From contig NZ_JBGCCH010000013.1 in assembly GCF_041261205.1 (NCBI RefSeq), positions 1-64,000 of the forward strand: a stretch of 64,000 nucleotides of DNA. The letters run 5' to 3'. Both the position numbers and the translations under genes were made by a program. This stretch comes from Catenulispora sp. MAP5-51 (GTDB lineage: Bacteria; Actinomycetota; Actinomycetes; Streptomycetales; Catenulisporaceae). Below are positions 37,297 to 45,805 of the stretch, in pieces. The notes beneath the pieces are model-generated. The model had not been told where the DNA came from, did not search any database, and saw only the letters and a program-made list of their open reading frames with translations. Position 1 is the first letter of the stretch. Every line of letters begins with the position of its first letter.

Positions 37297-38739
37297 CTAA
37301 CGTGGTCCCAGAGGCGACGGAGGACGGATGCCGAGGTGGCGGAGTGCGGATGCCGCCGCTCCCGCGCCGCACATGCCGTGGGCGCCCGGACCAGGCGGGG
37401 TCGCAGCCGAGCACAGGTAGACGCCGGGTAGGCCGGCGGAGTACGGGTCGAGCGCGGGGCGGGCTCCGAGAAGGAGCTGGCGCGGCGCTTTCGCCCCTGT
37501 GAGGATGTCGCCGCCGACGAAGTTGGGATTGGCTGCGGCGAAGTCGGTCGGCCGGGTGACGTGCGCCCCGATGATGCGCTCGCGAACGCCCGGGGCGAAC
37601 CGCTCGAGCTGCTTGATGATGGCGTCGGTGGCGTCGCCGTCGTAGCCGTGCGGAACGTGGGCGTAGGCCCACACAGGATGTACGTCGCCGACCGAACGGC
37701 TCGGATCAGCCAGGTACTGCTGGCCGACGAGTACGAAGGGGCGTTCGGGCATGCGTCCGGCCGCGACGGTTCTTTCCGACAGCGCCACCTCGGCGCAGCT
37801 GCCGCCGAGGTGGACGGTGCCGGAGCGTCGCGCGTACTCGTTCGTCCAGGGCACGCCGCCCTCGACCGCCAGATCGAGTTTGAATGCGGCCGGGCCGCGG
37901 CGGAATCGCCGATAGGCGTTCCGTACCCGGCCCGGCAGCTGATCGCCGTAGAGGCAGGCGACCTGGCCGGGGTCGAGATCAAGGAGAGTCACTTCAGCCG
38001 GCGGGATCTGCTTGATGTCGGTGACGTGCACGCCGGTCTCGATCGTGCCGCCGTGCTCACGCAGCACTCGTTCCATGCTGCGAGCGATGGCCTGGGAGCC
38101 GCCTTCGGCGACCGCCCATCCCGCAGCGTGGCCGGCGGTGAGGATGCCGAGTCCGATCGCCGAGCTGAACGGATCGGACAGCGGGCGGTAGGCGTGGGCA
38201 GCGACTCCGGCCCACAGTGCCCGCGCCTGGGGGGTTTCGAACAGGCGCGCCACGATGGCGGCCGGCAGCAGTATCGGCAGGCCGAGGCGCAGGAGCAGGA
38301 AGGGGTGAGTGGGGATGCGCAGCATGGGGCCCATCACGTCCGGGGCGAGTGACTCCCAGTGACGTACCGACGGTCCGAGGAGCCGCCGGTAGCGGTCGCC
38401 GTCGGGGCCGAGGCCGCACGCAGTCTGCTGCACGGAGCGGAACAGGACGCCGGCTGTCCCGTCATCGAGTGGATGGACGCAGTCGACATCCGGCAACAGC
38501 CACCGCAGTCCATGACGTTCCAGCTCGAGTGCGCGCAGCGCCGGTGAAGTCACGGCCATCGGATGGATGGCCGAGCAGTGGTCGTGCAGCAGCCCCGGCA
38601 GGATGGCTTCATGGCTGCGGGTTCCTCCGCCGACTTCGTCCGCGGCTTCCAGGACCGTGACTTGCAGTCCTGCCTTGGCCAAGAGGGCGGCGGCCGCGAG
38701 CCCGTTGGGTCCGGAGCCGACGACGACCGCGGACGTCAT
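37297..38739 (-). CDS. FAD-dependent oxidoreductase, phytoene desaturase/CrtI-like
   Basis: About 480 residues. The N-terminal dinucleotide fold is VVVGSGPNGLAAAALLAKAG with the usual acidic end VLEAADEVGGGTRS. The C-terminus PGVYLCSAATPPGPGAHGMC is the second FAD-binding block of CrtI-like flavoproteins. The catalytic substrate cannot be named; no carotenoid genes are near. Its ATG overlaps the HTTM stop by one base (TGATG), so it is the third gene of a coupled operon with DUF5819 and HTTM genes. It might handle a membrane lipid or quinone, which is inference. Confidence 0.88.
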   Translation of the reverse strand: MTSAVVVGSGPNGLAAAALLAKAGLQVTVLEAADEVGGGTRSHEAILPGLLHDHCSAIHPMAVTSPALRALELERHGLRWLLPDVDCVHPLDDGTAGVLFRSVQQTACGLGPDGDRYRRLLGPSVRHWESLAPDVMGPMLRIPTHPFLLLRLGLPILLPAAIVARLFETPQARALWAGVAAHAYRPLSDPFSSAIGLGILTAGHAAGWAVAEGGSQAIARSMERVLREHGGTIETGVHVTDIKQIPPAEVTLLDLDPGQVACLYGDQLPGRVRNAYRRFRRGPAAFKLDLAVEGGVPWTNEYARRSGTVHLGGSCAEVALSERTVAAGRMPERPFVLVGQQYLADPSRSVGDVHPVWAYAHVPHGYDGDATDAIIKQLERFAPGVRERIIGAHVTRPTDFAAANPNFVGGDILTGAKAPRQLLLGARPALDPYSAGLPGVYLCSAATPPGPGAHGMCGAGAAASALRHLGIRPPSPLGPR

Positions 38740-39893
38740 CACATGCGATCCAGCGTCTTCGACGGCCGAACCTGCTGTGGCGGGATGTGAGCGCTCTCCA
38801 TCAGGCGCGACGCGTCCGGTGCCGGCGACGCGGCCCCCCGGGCGAGTCGCCGCACGTGCCGTCCCACATTCATGTAGAAGCGGTCCGAGAGGAACACCGC
38901 GTCCGCGATGACCATCGAGCCGGAGAACATCGGGAGCCCCATGAGTACCGCGATGCTCAGATGCATACCGAGCAACATGGACAGCACGACGTACTTGAGT
39001 CGGCCGAACAGCGCGAACGGGAACGCCACCTGCACCAGGACGGTCAGGTAGGCGACGACCGCGATCATCATCGGATGGCTGTCCGCCATGGCGGAAAGCG
39101 CCGGCCAAGGCCGGAACAGACTGAGGTTGAGAACGTAGTGAAGAGCTGTCCCGTGATCCCAGTCGCTGCCCTGCACCTTGTAGAGACCCGCTGTGGCGTA
39201 GAGGATGCAGATCTGAGCACCGATGACGACCATGGCGCAGTTGTGCAGCACCGTGACCAGAATCTGTCTTGCCACGCCGAGCTGCCGGGCATGCTCGGAC
39301 GCTGCGACCCGTGCGAACACAGGCCTGCGCCGGTAGCCGGACCCTCGGAGCCGGGCCCTGCGTGAGTCGAGCGACCAGCGCCGACCGCAGGCGATGCCGA
39401 CCATGTAGATGCTCATGAGGGTGATCAGGTTGTCGCCGCCATCCGTCATCAGGATGGACCTGGCGTAGAACGAGGTCACCACGAGCGCGAACAAGATCGA
39501 GAGCATCCTGGTCCGCCAGCCGAGCATGAACAGCACGCAGACCACGAGCGCCAGTGCGTAGCAGGCTTCGAAGTAGACGGGTCGGTCCGAGAAGCTCAGC
39601 AGGCTGAACCAGCCTGTGTGCTTCAGCAACTCTCGGGACAGCGTGGGCGTCAGCGGGGAACCCGGGCCCCAGAGCTCGTCGCGGTGCGGGAATTCCCGCA
39701 GCAGATAGGCGAGATAGATCAGGCCGTATCCGATGCGCAGCGCGGCGGCGGCGTACAGCGAGATCGGCCGCTCGGTGAGGGCGACTCCGAACGCGTCAAG
39801 GCGGCCCACCACACGCAGCAGGCCGGCACCGCGGGCCTGCAAGTCCTCATGTCCCGATGTGGATGTCACGGTCGATCCCTGCTCACTTGCCAC
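38739..39893 (-). CDS. HTTM-domain membrane protein (gamma-carboxylase-like)
   Basis: About 384 residues. Several membrane spans with the HTTM pattern: ALRIGYGLIYLAYLLREFPH, then LTLMSIYMVGIACGRRWSLD, and the TAGLYKVQGSDWDHGTALHY block that is the best mark of the family. HTTM is the membrane part of vitamin K-dependent gamma-glutamyl carboxylases; bacterial members have unknown substrates. The GTG start has GGAAGG nine bases ahead and overlaps the DUF5819 stop by 11 bases. It should work with the genes on either side. Confidence 0.9.
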   Translation of the reverse strand: MASEQGSTVTSTSGHEDLQARGAGLLRVVGRLDAFGVALTERPISLYAAAALRIGYGLIYLAYLLREFPHRDELWGPGSPLTPTLSRELLKHTGWFSLLSFSDRPVYFEACYALALVVCVLFMLGWRTRMLSILFALVVTSFYARSILMTDGGDNLITLMSIYMVGIACGRRWSLDSRRARLRGSGYRRRPVFARVAASEHARQLGVARQILVTVLHNCAMVVIGAQICILYATAGLYKVQGSDWDHGTALHYVLNLSLFRPWPALSAMADSHPMMIAVVAYLTVLVQVAFPFALFGRLKYVVLSMLLGMHLSIAVLMGLPMFSGSMVIADAVFLSDRFYMNVGRHVRRLARGAASPAPDASRLMESAHIPPQQVRPSKTLDRM

Positions 39894-40593
39894 GAGACGG
39901 CACCTTCCACCACGGTAGGTTTCTGATATCGGCGGCGGGCTGCGCCGGGCGCGGGCCACCGGGCGCGGCCTGCGCCGCGATGGGCTGCGTCACCACACGC
40001 AGCTGGATGCTGTCGAAATGGCCCTTGCGATGGGCCTCGACCCGGTCGGCGGCGATGTTCCGCAGGTAGTCCCGCACCAACACCGCCCAGTCCGAACCGG
40101 CCTGATCGCCGGTGCCGAACGCGTCGACATAGGCGGACCAGGCCCTGCGCAGCGTGTTCTGCGCGGTGTGGCTCGGAAAGACGTCGTGCTTGATCGCCGC
40201 GTTGTCCAGAGCGGACAGGTCGAACCAGGGACTGATCTGAGGCCTGCCGTCCGGCCCGGCGCTCATCGTCCTGGCCGAGATCTGCCAGTTGCCTGACTGG
40301 GGCTCCGGCGCGAACAGCTGCCAGTTCTGATCGAAAGCCGGGTCGATCCAGGCGTTGATCTGCCTTGCATAGCGCTGTGAAATGGGATTCACCGGCGCAA
40401 CGTAGAGCCCGACCATCAGCAGATGCGCGACCGTGCCCACCAGGCAGACCGCGACCGCGGCACCGGTCAGCGCCCGCAGCGGGCGCGAGAGGCCCGCCAG
40501 CCCGGGCGGCGTGGGCTCGGCCGTCGCCACAGGCTCGGCAAGGACCTCGGCCTGGTCCTCGAGCGCCTCCGAATCACGTTGCCTCACATCCAC
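39883..40593 (-). CDS. DUF5819-family membrane-anchored protein
   Basis: About 236 residues from a GTG with AAGGGA nine bases ahead. One membrane span near residue 50 (ALTGAAVAVCLVGTVAHLLM) is followed by an extracytoplasmic domain with PAFDQNWQLFAPEPQSGNW, the WxLFAP block typical of DUF5819. The family often lies beside HTTM genes in actinobacteria, as I recall. It leads a three-gene operon with tight overlaps. Function unknown; partner of the HTTM protein by context. Confidence 0.82.
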   Translation of the reverse strand: MDVRQRDSEALEDQAEVLAEPVATAEPTPPGLAGLSRPLRALTGAAVAVCLVGTVAHLLMVGLYVAPVNPISQRYARQINAWIDPAFDQNWQLFAPEPQSGNWQISARTMSAGPDGRPQISPWFDLSALDNAAIKHDVFPSHTAQNTLRRAWSAYVDAFGTGDQAGSDWAVLVRDYLRNIAADRVEAHRKGHFDSIQLRVVTQPIAAQAAPGGPRPAQPAADIRNLPWWKVPSRGK

Positions 40594-40892
40594 CGAATCA
40601 AGTCCCTTAGCACGCGGCGACACTTGGCCCTGCTCATCCTGCTGCTCCAATCGATGAACCTCGTGACACACCGTGCGGGTCCGGGCCCGGCCGCGTCGGC
40701 GCGCTCGCTGAACAGGCCGGTGCGCCGCCGGCGGATTCCGTGGTGGTCGTTTCTGCGGGGCGGCGCCCGACGGTGACGGATCTCCGTCAGGCGCCGCCGG
40801 CACGGTCCTCGTCAGGGGGTGCATTCACCTCGTCCTGTGATGTCACGGACCGTTTTGATCACCGGCGAGCCCAGGGGACGCCGGCTGAGTCA

Positions 40893-42335
40893 TCAAGAAC
40901 CGCTGCGCCACCCGCCGCCGCTGCCTCCCGACGAGCTGCCGCTGTAGCCGCCCGACGAGCTGCCGCTGTAGCCACCTGACGAGCCGCCGCTGTAGCCACC
41001 CGACGAGCTGCTGTAGCCACCCGACGTGCTGTCACCCGAAGAGTGGCAGGACTCGCACGGCTTGGGCGCCGGAGGCGGCTGCGGGTGCGGGTGCTCGGAG
41101 CACGGGCACGGCTTGGGCTGCGGAGGCTTGGGCTGGCAGGGCTGGCACGGGGGCGGAGGGGGCGGGGTGTGGCAGCACTCGCCTCCACCAGTGTTGCCTC
41201 CGCCAGTGTTGCCTCCGCCGGTGGTGCCTCCGCCGGTCGTGCCGCCACCGACGCTGCCACCCTGCGTCGTCGTGCCGCCGACGGTCCCGCCCTGCGTCGT
41301 CGTGCCGCCCACGGTCCCGCCGACCGTGGAGCCGCCGGTCGTCGTGGTCGTACCACCGGTGCTGGTGGTCGTCGACGTGCCGCCGGTCGTGATCCCACCG
41401 GTGGTGATGCCGCCGGTCGTGATTCCACCGAGCAGACCGCCGGACAGCAGACCGTTGGAGGTGCCGCCGGTCAAAAGGCCGCCGGAAAGGAGTCCTCCGG
41501 TCGCCGCCGTACCACTCGTGGTGGCACCCGTCGTGCCGGTGGTGCCGGCCGTGCCGGTGGTGCCGAGCGTGGCCGTGGTGGTCCCCGTAGTGGTGGTGGC
41601 GCACTGAGGCCGGGTGATCGTGTTGGTGTCGAGGGTCACCGAGCCGTTGCGCGCCAGCGCACGACCCGCGATGGTCGCGTTGGTGTTCACGGTGATCGAC
41701 GTCAGAGCGAGGATGGTACCGGTGAAGTTCGTGCCGGTGCCCAGCGTCGCCGAGCTCCCGATCTGCCAGAAGACGTTGCACGGGGAAGCGCCGTTGATCA
41801 GCGCCACCGTGCTCGAGGACGCGGTGGTGAGCGTCGATCCGACCTGGAAGATCCAGACCGCGTTGGGGTTGCCCTGCGCGTTCAACGTGAGCGTGCCGGT
41901 GATTCCGGTGGACGACGAGGCGTTGTAGACGCCCGGAACCAGGGTCAGGCCCCCGAGTTCCCCGGGGACGGAGGCGTCCGCGGCCTGTCCCGCGGCGTTG
42001 TTGTACGCCACGGTGAGATCACTCTGGTTCTGGGCCGCGACGGCATCCGCCGCGTGGATGGTCCCGTTGACGATTCCCGGGGGAAAACCGGTCACCGACG
42101 TCCCCGGGCTCACGCCGAGGTCGCCGTTGATGACGGAAGGGCCAGTATTGGTAACCGACTGGCCGCCGAGGACCGCCACGCTTTGCAGTGTCCCGAGGGG
42201 AACCTCGGTCGCGATCGCCTGCGCTGTCGTCGGAGCCAGCACCAGGGCGGCGAGGGCGAGCGCCCCCGCGAGGGCCGTCGCGAACCACACATACGGCGTT
42301 TGCAACGGCGGCGAATCAGGATTTCTTAATTTCAT
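40893..42335 (-). CDS. Ice-binding-like (DUF3494) secreted protein with repeat-rich tail
   Basis: 480 residues. A signal peptide (ALAGALALAALVLAPTTAQA) is followed by a DUF3494 beta-solenoid, residues about 42-245, with VINGDLGVSPGTSVTGFPPG, LTLVPGVYNASSSTGITGTL and NVFWQIGSSATLGTGTNFTG, all diagnostic. A Thr/Gly repeat linker (SGGLLTGG, GGITTGG units), a Cys/Pro-rich patch (PPCQPCQPKPPQPKPCPC) and a Ser/Gly/Tyr tail (GGYSGSSSGGYSGS) follow. DUF3494 proteins bind ice or act as adhesins; the tail could fix it to the wall or to itself. GGGAG precedes the ATG. Confidence 0.88.
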   Translation of the reverse strand: MKLRNPDSPPLQTPYVWFATALAGALALAALVLAPTTAQAIATEVPLGTLQSVAVLGGQSVTNTGPSVINGDLGVSPGTSVTGFPPGIVNGTIHAADAVAAQNQSDLTVAYNNAAGQAADASVPGELGGLTLVPGVYNASSSTGITGTLTLNAQGNPNAVWIFQVGSTLTTASSSTVALINGASPCNVFWQIGSSATLGTGTNFTGTILALTSITVNTNATIAGRALARNGSVTLDTNTITRPQCATTTTGTTTATLGTTGTAGTTGTTGATTSGTAATGGLLSGGLLTGGTSNGLLSGGLLGGITTGGITTGGITTGGTSTTTSTGGTTTTTGGSTVGGTVGGTTTQGGTVGGTTTQGGSVGGGTTGGGTTGGGNTGGGNTGGGECCHTPPPPPPCQPCQPKPPQPKPCPCSEHPHPQPPPAPKPCESCHSSGDSTSGGYSSSSGGYSGGSSGGYSGSSSGGYSGSSSGGSGGGWRSGS

Positions 42336-42919
42336 TCGAGGCCTACTCCCTTGAAAGCTGTCCCGTCTTCCTCACCGCGTACACCAGAAGCGATATACCG
42401 GAGGATTCTCGGGCAAGATGCTAGCCGGAAATAAGGCATGTACATCAATCCACGCGGACACGACACAAAAGACCGATCATCGTACCTATCGGGGGAATAT
42501 GTGAGCCTCAGCCGCGATCTCTGGAATGGACCCACGGCGCCGACGAGGCCTTCGGCGGCGCGTTCGAGGAGGTCGCGCCGCTACTGTCGGCTTTACAGGA
42601 GCGCAGCCTGAACGGCCACTCGCGCACGGCGTACTCACCGCACACGGCTTTTTGTTACAGCGCACTTCGCCCACTCTTACGAGTGGACCTTGCCCAGATT
42701 CAGCTTTCGCTGCTTTACTTTCGAATTCTCATCGGAAACCCTTATCCCAGGAAAGGGTGGCGTCGATGCGATTGCCGAGATCACCAGCGGGTTGTCCTCG
42801 ATAAGCCAAAAGTGTCTGGTGTCAAAGGGCGCGCCCGCCCAGCAGCCGACTACGCTTCGACAACCGGATGGCTACGGGTACAGGTAGCCACGGCTCTGAT
42901 TCAGGCCAGGCGGAGGCGG
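42336..42919. other. Intergenic stretch without a recognised gene
   Basis: About 580 bases between the ice-binding gene and the next gene, with AT-richer patches near the ice-binding start that may hold its promoter. No frame here has both a ribosome site and protein-like content, and no RNA gene was recognised. Confidence 0.5.
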
Positions 42920-43480
42920 TCACAGTCGCCGACCCCCCGCGAGGCGGACGAGTGACGACACGACGGCATGCTGGGAGAGCCAGCCACAGGCGACCAAGGC
43001 CCGCACCCGTCGCTTCGCCCCACGCGCGGACGTGGATTCGTCGCGTTTCCTCAGCGGCCATCGGCGGCCGACGTGCTCGTCGAAGAACTGCTCGCCGGCT
43101 CGCCGGTGCGCCGCACTGCGCTCCCGATCCAGCGCTTCGCGCGCCTGCCCGTGGGCGCGCGCCGCGATCCGGGCGCCGGCGAGCCTGCCTTCCAGATCGG
43201 CGTAGGCCGCGCCGATCGCCTCGGGATCGCATCCGAGAAGAGCAACGGCCAGATTCCGCCGCGCGAGGTCACAGCGGGCTGACGCAGCTTGCATCTCGGC
43301 TCCGGTGTAGTCGCACTCACCGCGAAGTGCCCGAAGCCACGCGTCACAGATGACGTCTTCGGCGTGAGCCACGACAACGTCGGCAGGATCGGGAGACGAC
43401 GTCGGCGCATTGGTCACCCGGATCAGCGACCGGTACACGATCGTGTGGTGCCGATGAGGTCTTCGCGGGAACGGGATCAT
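42920..43480 (-). CDS. Hypothetical helical protein
   Basis: 186 residues from an ATG with GGGGGAAA six bases ahead. The body is Ala/Arg/Glu-rich helix (LARRNLAVALLGCDPEAIG, then ARAHGQAREALDRERSAAH), with a basic C-terminus. No signal peptide or membrane span. No family recognised. It is alone between the ice-binding gene and a small membrane-protein gene, within the accessory island. Confidence 0.5.
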   Translation of the reverse strand: MIPFPRRPHRHHTIVYRSLIRVTNAPTSSPDPADVVVAHAEDVICDAWLRALRGECDYTGAEMQAASARCDLARRNLAVALLGCDPEAIGAAYADLEGRLAGARIAARAHGQAREALDRERSAAHRRAGEQFFDEHVGRRWPLRKRDESTSARGAKRRVRALVACGWLSQHAVVSSLVRLAGGRRL

Positions 43481-43718
43481 GCATTTCCCCCAGCGCTGTC
43501 GTCGACGGAGGTGTCGGCTGCGCGAAGGAAAGCTCGCTGTCAGGTCCCGGACGGGTGCCTCACCCGGACGCAGTCCACACCGATGAACACGGCGCCGGGG
43601 ACTGGAGCGTCGCGGAACTGTCGCTCAGTGTAGCGTGGCTCGAATCGCGCGGGAGCCCTCGAACACCGGCACCATGAAACGCGGGGAGTCGGGCCTGCCG
43701 ACGATGGGGCGACGACCG

Positions 43719-44096
43719 TCAGCCGTCGCTCCCTTCGTCCCGTTGATTGGCGATGTCGATGCGGTTACGCCGGCTGTCGGCGATGACGAATCCCAGCGCC
43801 AGCGCCATCACGATGACTGCGACGATCCACATGAAGTGCGCGGCGAAGCCGATCAGGCCGCAGAGCAATGCCACGGAGAGCGCGCTGACCATGACGGCAT
43901 CGGGGCCCCTCTTCTGGCTGAGCAGCCGCCTGAGCCGCTCGCTCAACCTCAGCTCCCGGCTGGACCGAGATGATGGGGCGGATTGCGGAGGGACGCCCCG
44001 TACTCGGGTTTCGTTTTCTGGCGTGGTGACCTGGCGATACTCAGTCGCACGGAGGGCAGGACCGCCGGTGATGTCATTCTTGGTGGGTCTCATCAT
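43719..44096 (-). CDS. Small two-span membrane protein
   Basis: About 125 residues. A hydrophilic N-terminal half (RELRLSERLRRLLSQKRG) leads to two adjacent spans (VMVSALSVALLCGLIGFAA and MWIVAVIVMALALGFVIA) and an acidic, basic tail. This layout resembles DUF3040-type proteins, but the sequence match is weak. The start is uncertain: ATGATG after GGGGG, or a TTG 36 bases upstream. Confidence 0.5.
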   Translation of the reverse strand: MMRPTKNDITGGPALRATEYRQVTTPENETRVRGVPPQSAPSSRSSRELRLSERLRRLLSQKRGPDAVMVSALSVALLCGLIGFAAHFMWIVAVIVMALALGFVIADSRRNRIDIANQRDEGSDG

Positions 44097-44328
44097 GAGA
44101 CCCCCGATCTCCCTCCGGTCGCGAAGGGACAAAAGCTCTACTTGGGCTTGTTGTCAGCATACGCCCGATAGCCCCCATATCATAAACGGCTTCCTTCCGC
44201 CAGTTCGGACGCAGGGCTGATGGACGTCGCGATGATCGGTGACAAGCGTCCAGGACACGAAGACCGAGAGCAGCGCCAGAGCTCCTCGCCACGGCCCGGT
44301 CGTGCGAATTCCAACGTTTTCCCGATCT

Positions 44329-44826
44329 TTAAGCAGCAGACCGCCAGTACCCGAGATGCGCCGGCGTGAGATTGCAGTTCACAGCCAATCTGCACACGGA
44401 ACATGCAGATCGGCTACCGTCCGACCTCGCCGCTACCCGCCGCCCTTCGTAACAAGCTGCCAGCCGACCTGGCACCTCGCACGCCCGACTGATGGTCAGG
44501 GCGGCACCCACAGGCCTGGCGAGGTAACTGGATCCGGGAGGCAGTTCAAGCAGGTCCAGCACATGGCCAACGGCGGGCGACTCCGCCGCCAGGCAGATCG
44601 TGACGCCCAGATCCGCTGCGCGCCGCCCTAAAGTGAACAGGGCTCGAACCCCTGCGCAGTCCAGGAAAGTCACCTCGGACAGGTCCACGCCGATTCCAGG
44701 CGACCTGCAGGCGCTCAGATGTTCCTGAACGGACTCCACGAGTCCGTCCGCGGCGGCGAAATCCAGTTCGCCGCGTACGGCGACGACGGCGTGAACCGAA
44801 CACCGATCGACCTGGTAGACGTCCAT
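44329..44826 (-). CDS. STAS-domain protein (anti-sigma factor antagonist-like)
   Basis: About 165 residues. The STAS fold spans residues 8-105: VVAVRGELDFAAADGLVESV and GVDLSEVTFLDCAGVRALF. In SpoIIAA-type antagonists the second block is DSSG with a phosphorylated serine; here it reads DCAG, so this site cannot be a phosphoserine. A Cys-containing tail of about 50 residues follows (SACSVCRLAVNC). No kinase or sigma factor gene is adjacent. The frame is also open upstream for over 350 bases, but that part lacks recognisable content. Confidence 0.72.
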   Translation of the reverse strand: MDVYQVDRCSVHAVVAVRGELDFAAADGLVESVQEHLSACRSPGIGVDLSEVTFLDCAGVRALFTLGRRAADLGVTICLAAESPAVGHVLDLLELPPGSSYLARPVGAALTISRACEVPGRLAACYEGRRVAARSDGSRSACSVCRLAVNCNLTPAHLGYWRSAA

Positions 44827-45241
44827 GGAGCGACCGCGCCTTCGAGTCGTGCGCGGCGATACATCGGCGACGAAGACCAGGTGCAGTCCGTCGGCCAGAC
44901 GCGCTACAGCGCCGTGTACGGCGCCGGGGTCTGGAGCGTCGGGAACGATTCCGAGAATACAGCTGGCGGGAACACGATGTAAGGGTCCTCGCCGACTCCG
45001 AGCAGCCGTTCGATATCTCAGGGCATCGCCAATCAACAGGGCCTCAGCCGGCGCAGCGATCGGCGCCGGCAGCCGGCAGAGCTCGTGCGACCCGGCCGGC
45101 CCCGGTCGAATCGGCAACACGGCGAGCCCGACCAGAAAAAACAGAAAACACAACGTCGCCTGGGATTCCAGTCGCTCTGTCATGGATACGGACGCTGTGA
45201 GGCTTGAGCGCAGCCGCCTCCGCGATGTCAGCGGGGCCAGT
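44827..45241. other. Gap with no recognised gene before repeat D
   Basis: An open frame continues upstream of the STAS start on the minus strand, with a hydrophobic start (LCFLFFLVGLAVLPI) but no convincing ribosome site. I see no conserved domain and no RNA gene here. Confidence 0.4.
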
Positions 45242-45530
45242 GTGGGCCCAAAGTGGGCCCGGCGGGCCGATCGGCGACTTTCCGCAGGTCAGAGGTTTTC
45301 ATGTCTACTACTTCGACATCTAGACACGCTCAGGTCAGCTGCCTGCGCCGCAAGGGCCGCAACGGCAGCTGACCAGTAGTAAGACTGCTGGACGCTTTCG
45401 AATGATCACGGCCTGTTCCGAGCCTCGTCTGGGCCCGAAACAGGCCGGATGGTCTTGAGGCAGCAGTCTCACGTTGATCGCGGTGGGCCCGCGAGCCGTC
45501 ACGGCTCGCGGGCCCTCTGTCGTCTGCCGG
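45242..45530 (+). repeat. Repeat D: 285-base multi-stem element with glnA tag
   Basis: Same order as repeat C: GGGCCC palindrome (45244-45260), GCAGGTCAG arm, TACTTCGACATCTAG tag (45309-45323), hairpin GGTCAGCTGCC/GGCAGCTGACC (45333-45374), long stem AGACTGCTG/CAGCAGTCT (45382-45390 with 45461-45469), and a 14-pair hairpin with a TCA loop (45485-45515). Several differences from repeat C keep pairing. Confidence 0.85.
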
Positions 45531-45584
45531 TAACAATGACCGGATGATGAAGCCCACTCGGCACCTCATCAGGCTCTAAGTATC

Positions 45585-45731
45585 GAGTCGTTATCAAAAA
45601 CCGAGCCTCCCACTGCGGATTCGCCCAGCCGTTTGCCGTTACTGGCGGCCCAGCAGTGGCCTTGATCTGTGTGCTTCGGGTTCAAGCAAGCTTCAACTCT
45701 CATTGACATGGTAACGACTCTTAACTAGATT
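45585..45731 (+). promoter_or_regulatory. Promoter with paired operators for the secreted glycosidase gene
   Basis: A near-consensus promoter: TTGACA (45703-45708), 17 bases, TAGATT (45726-45731). GGTAACGACTC (45710-45720) lies in the spacer, and its near inverse GAGTCGTTATC lies at 45585-45595. Two sites with one inside the promoter suggest repression by looping, plausibly by the ROK regulator encoded downstream. Confidence 0.6.
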
Positions 45732-45805
45732 CTGCGCCACGTGAGATCCAAGCTCCCGGTTTCCCACGGCCTCTTCTGGATCAGCCCTATGAAAGGGAAC
45801 CGCCC

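Noticed and set aside
41043-42329. Long plus-strand frame opposite the ice-binding gene
   Set aside because: Arg/Gly-rich mirror of a repeat-rich coding strand; the minus-strand frame has a signal peptide and a known domain.
44827-45183. Upstream extension of the STAS gene with a hydrophobic start
   Set aside because: No ribosome site or conserved content; a cytoplasmic STAS protein would not need it.
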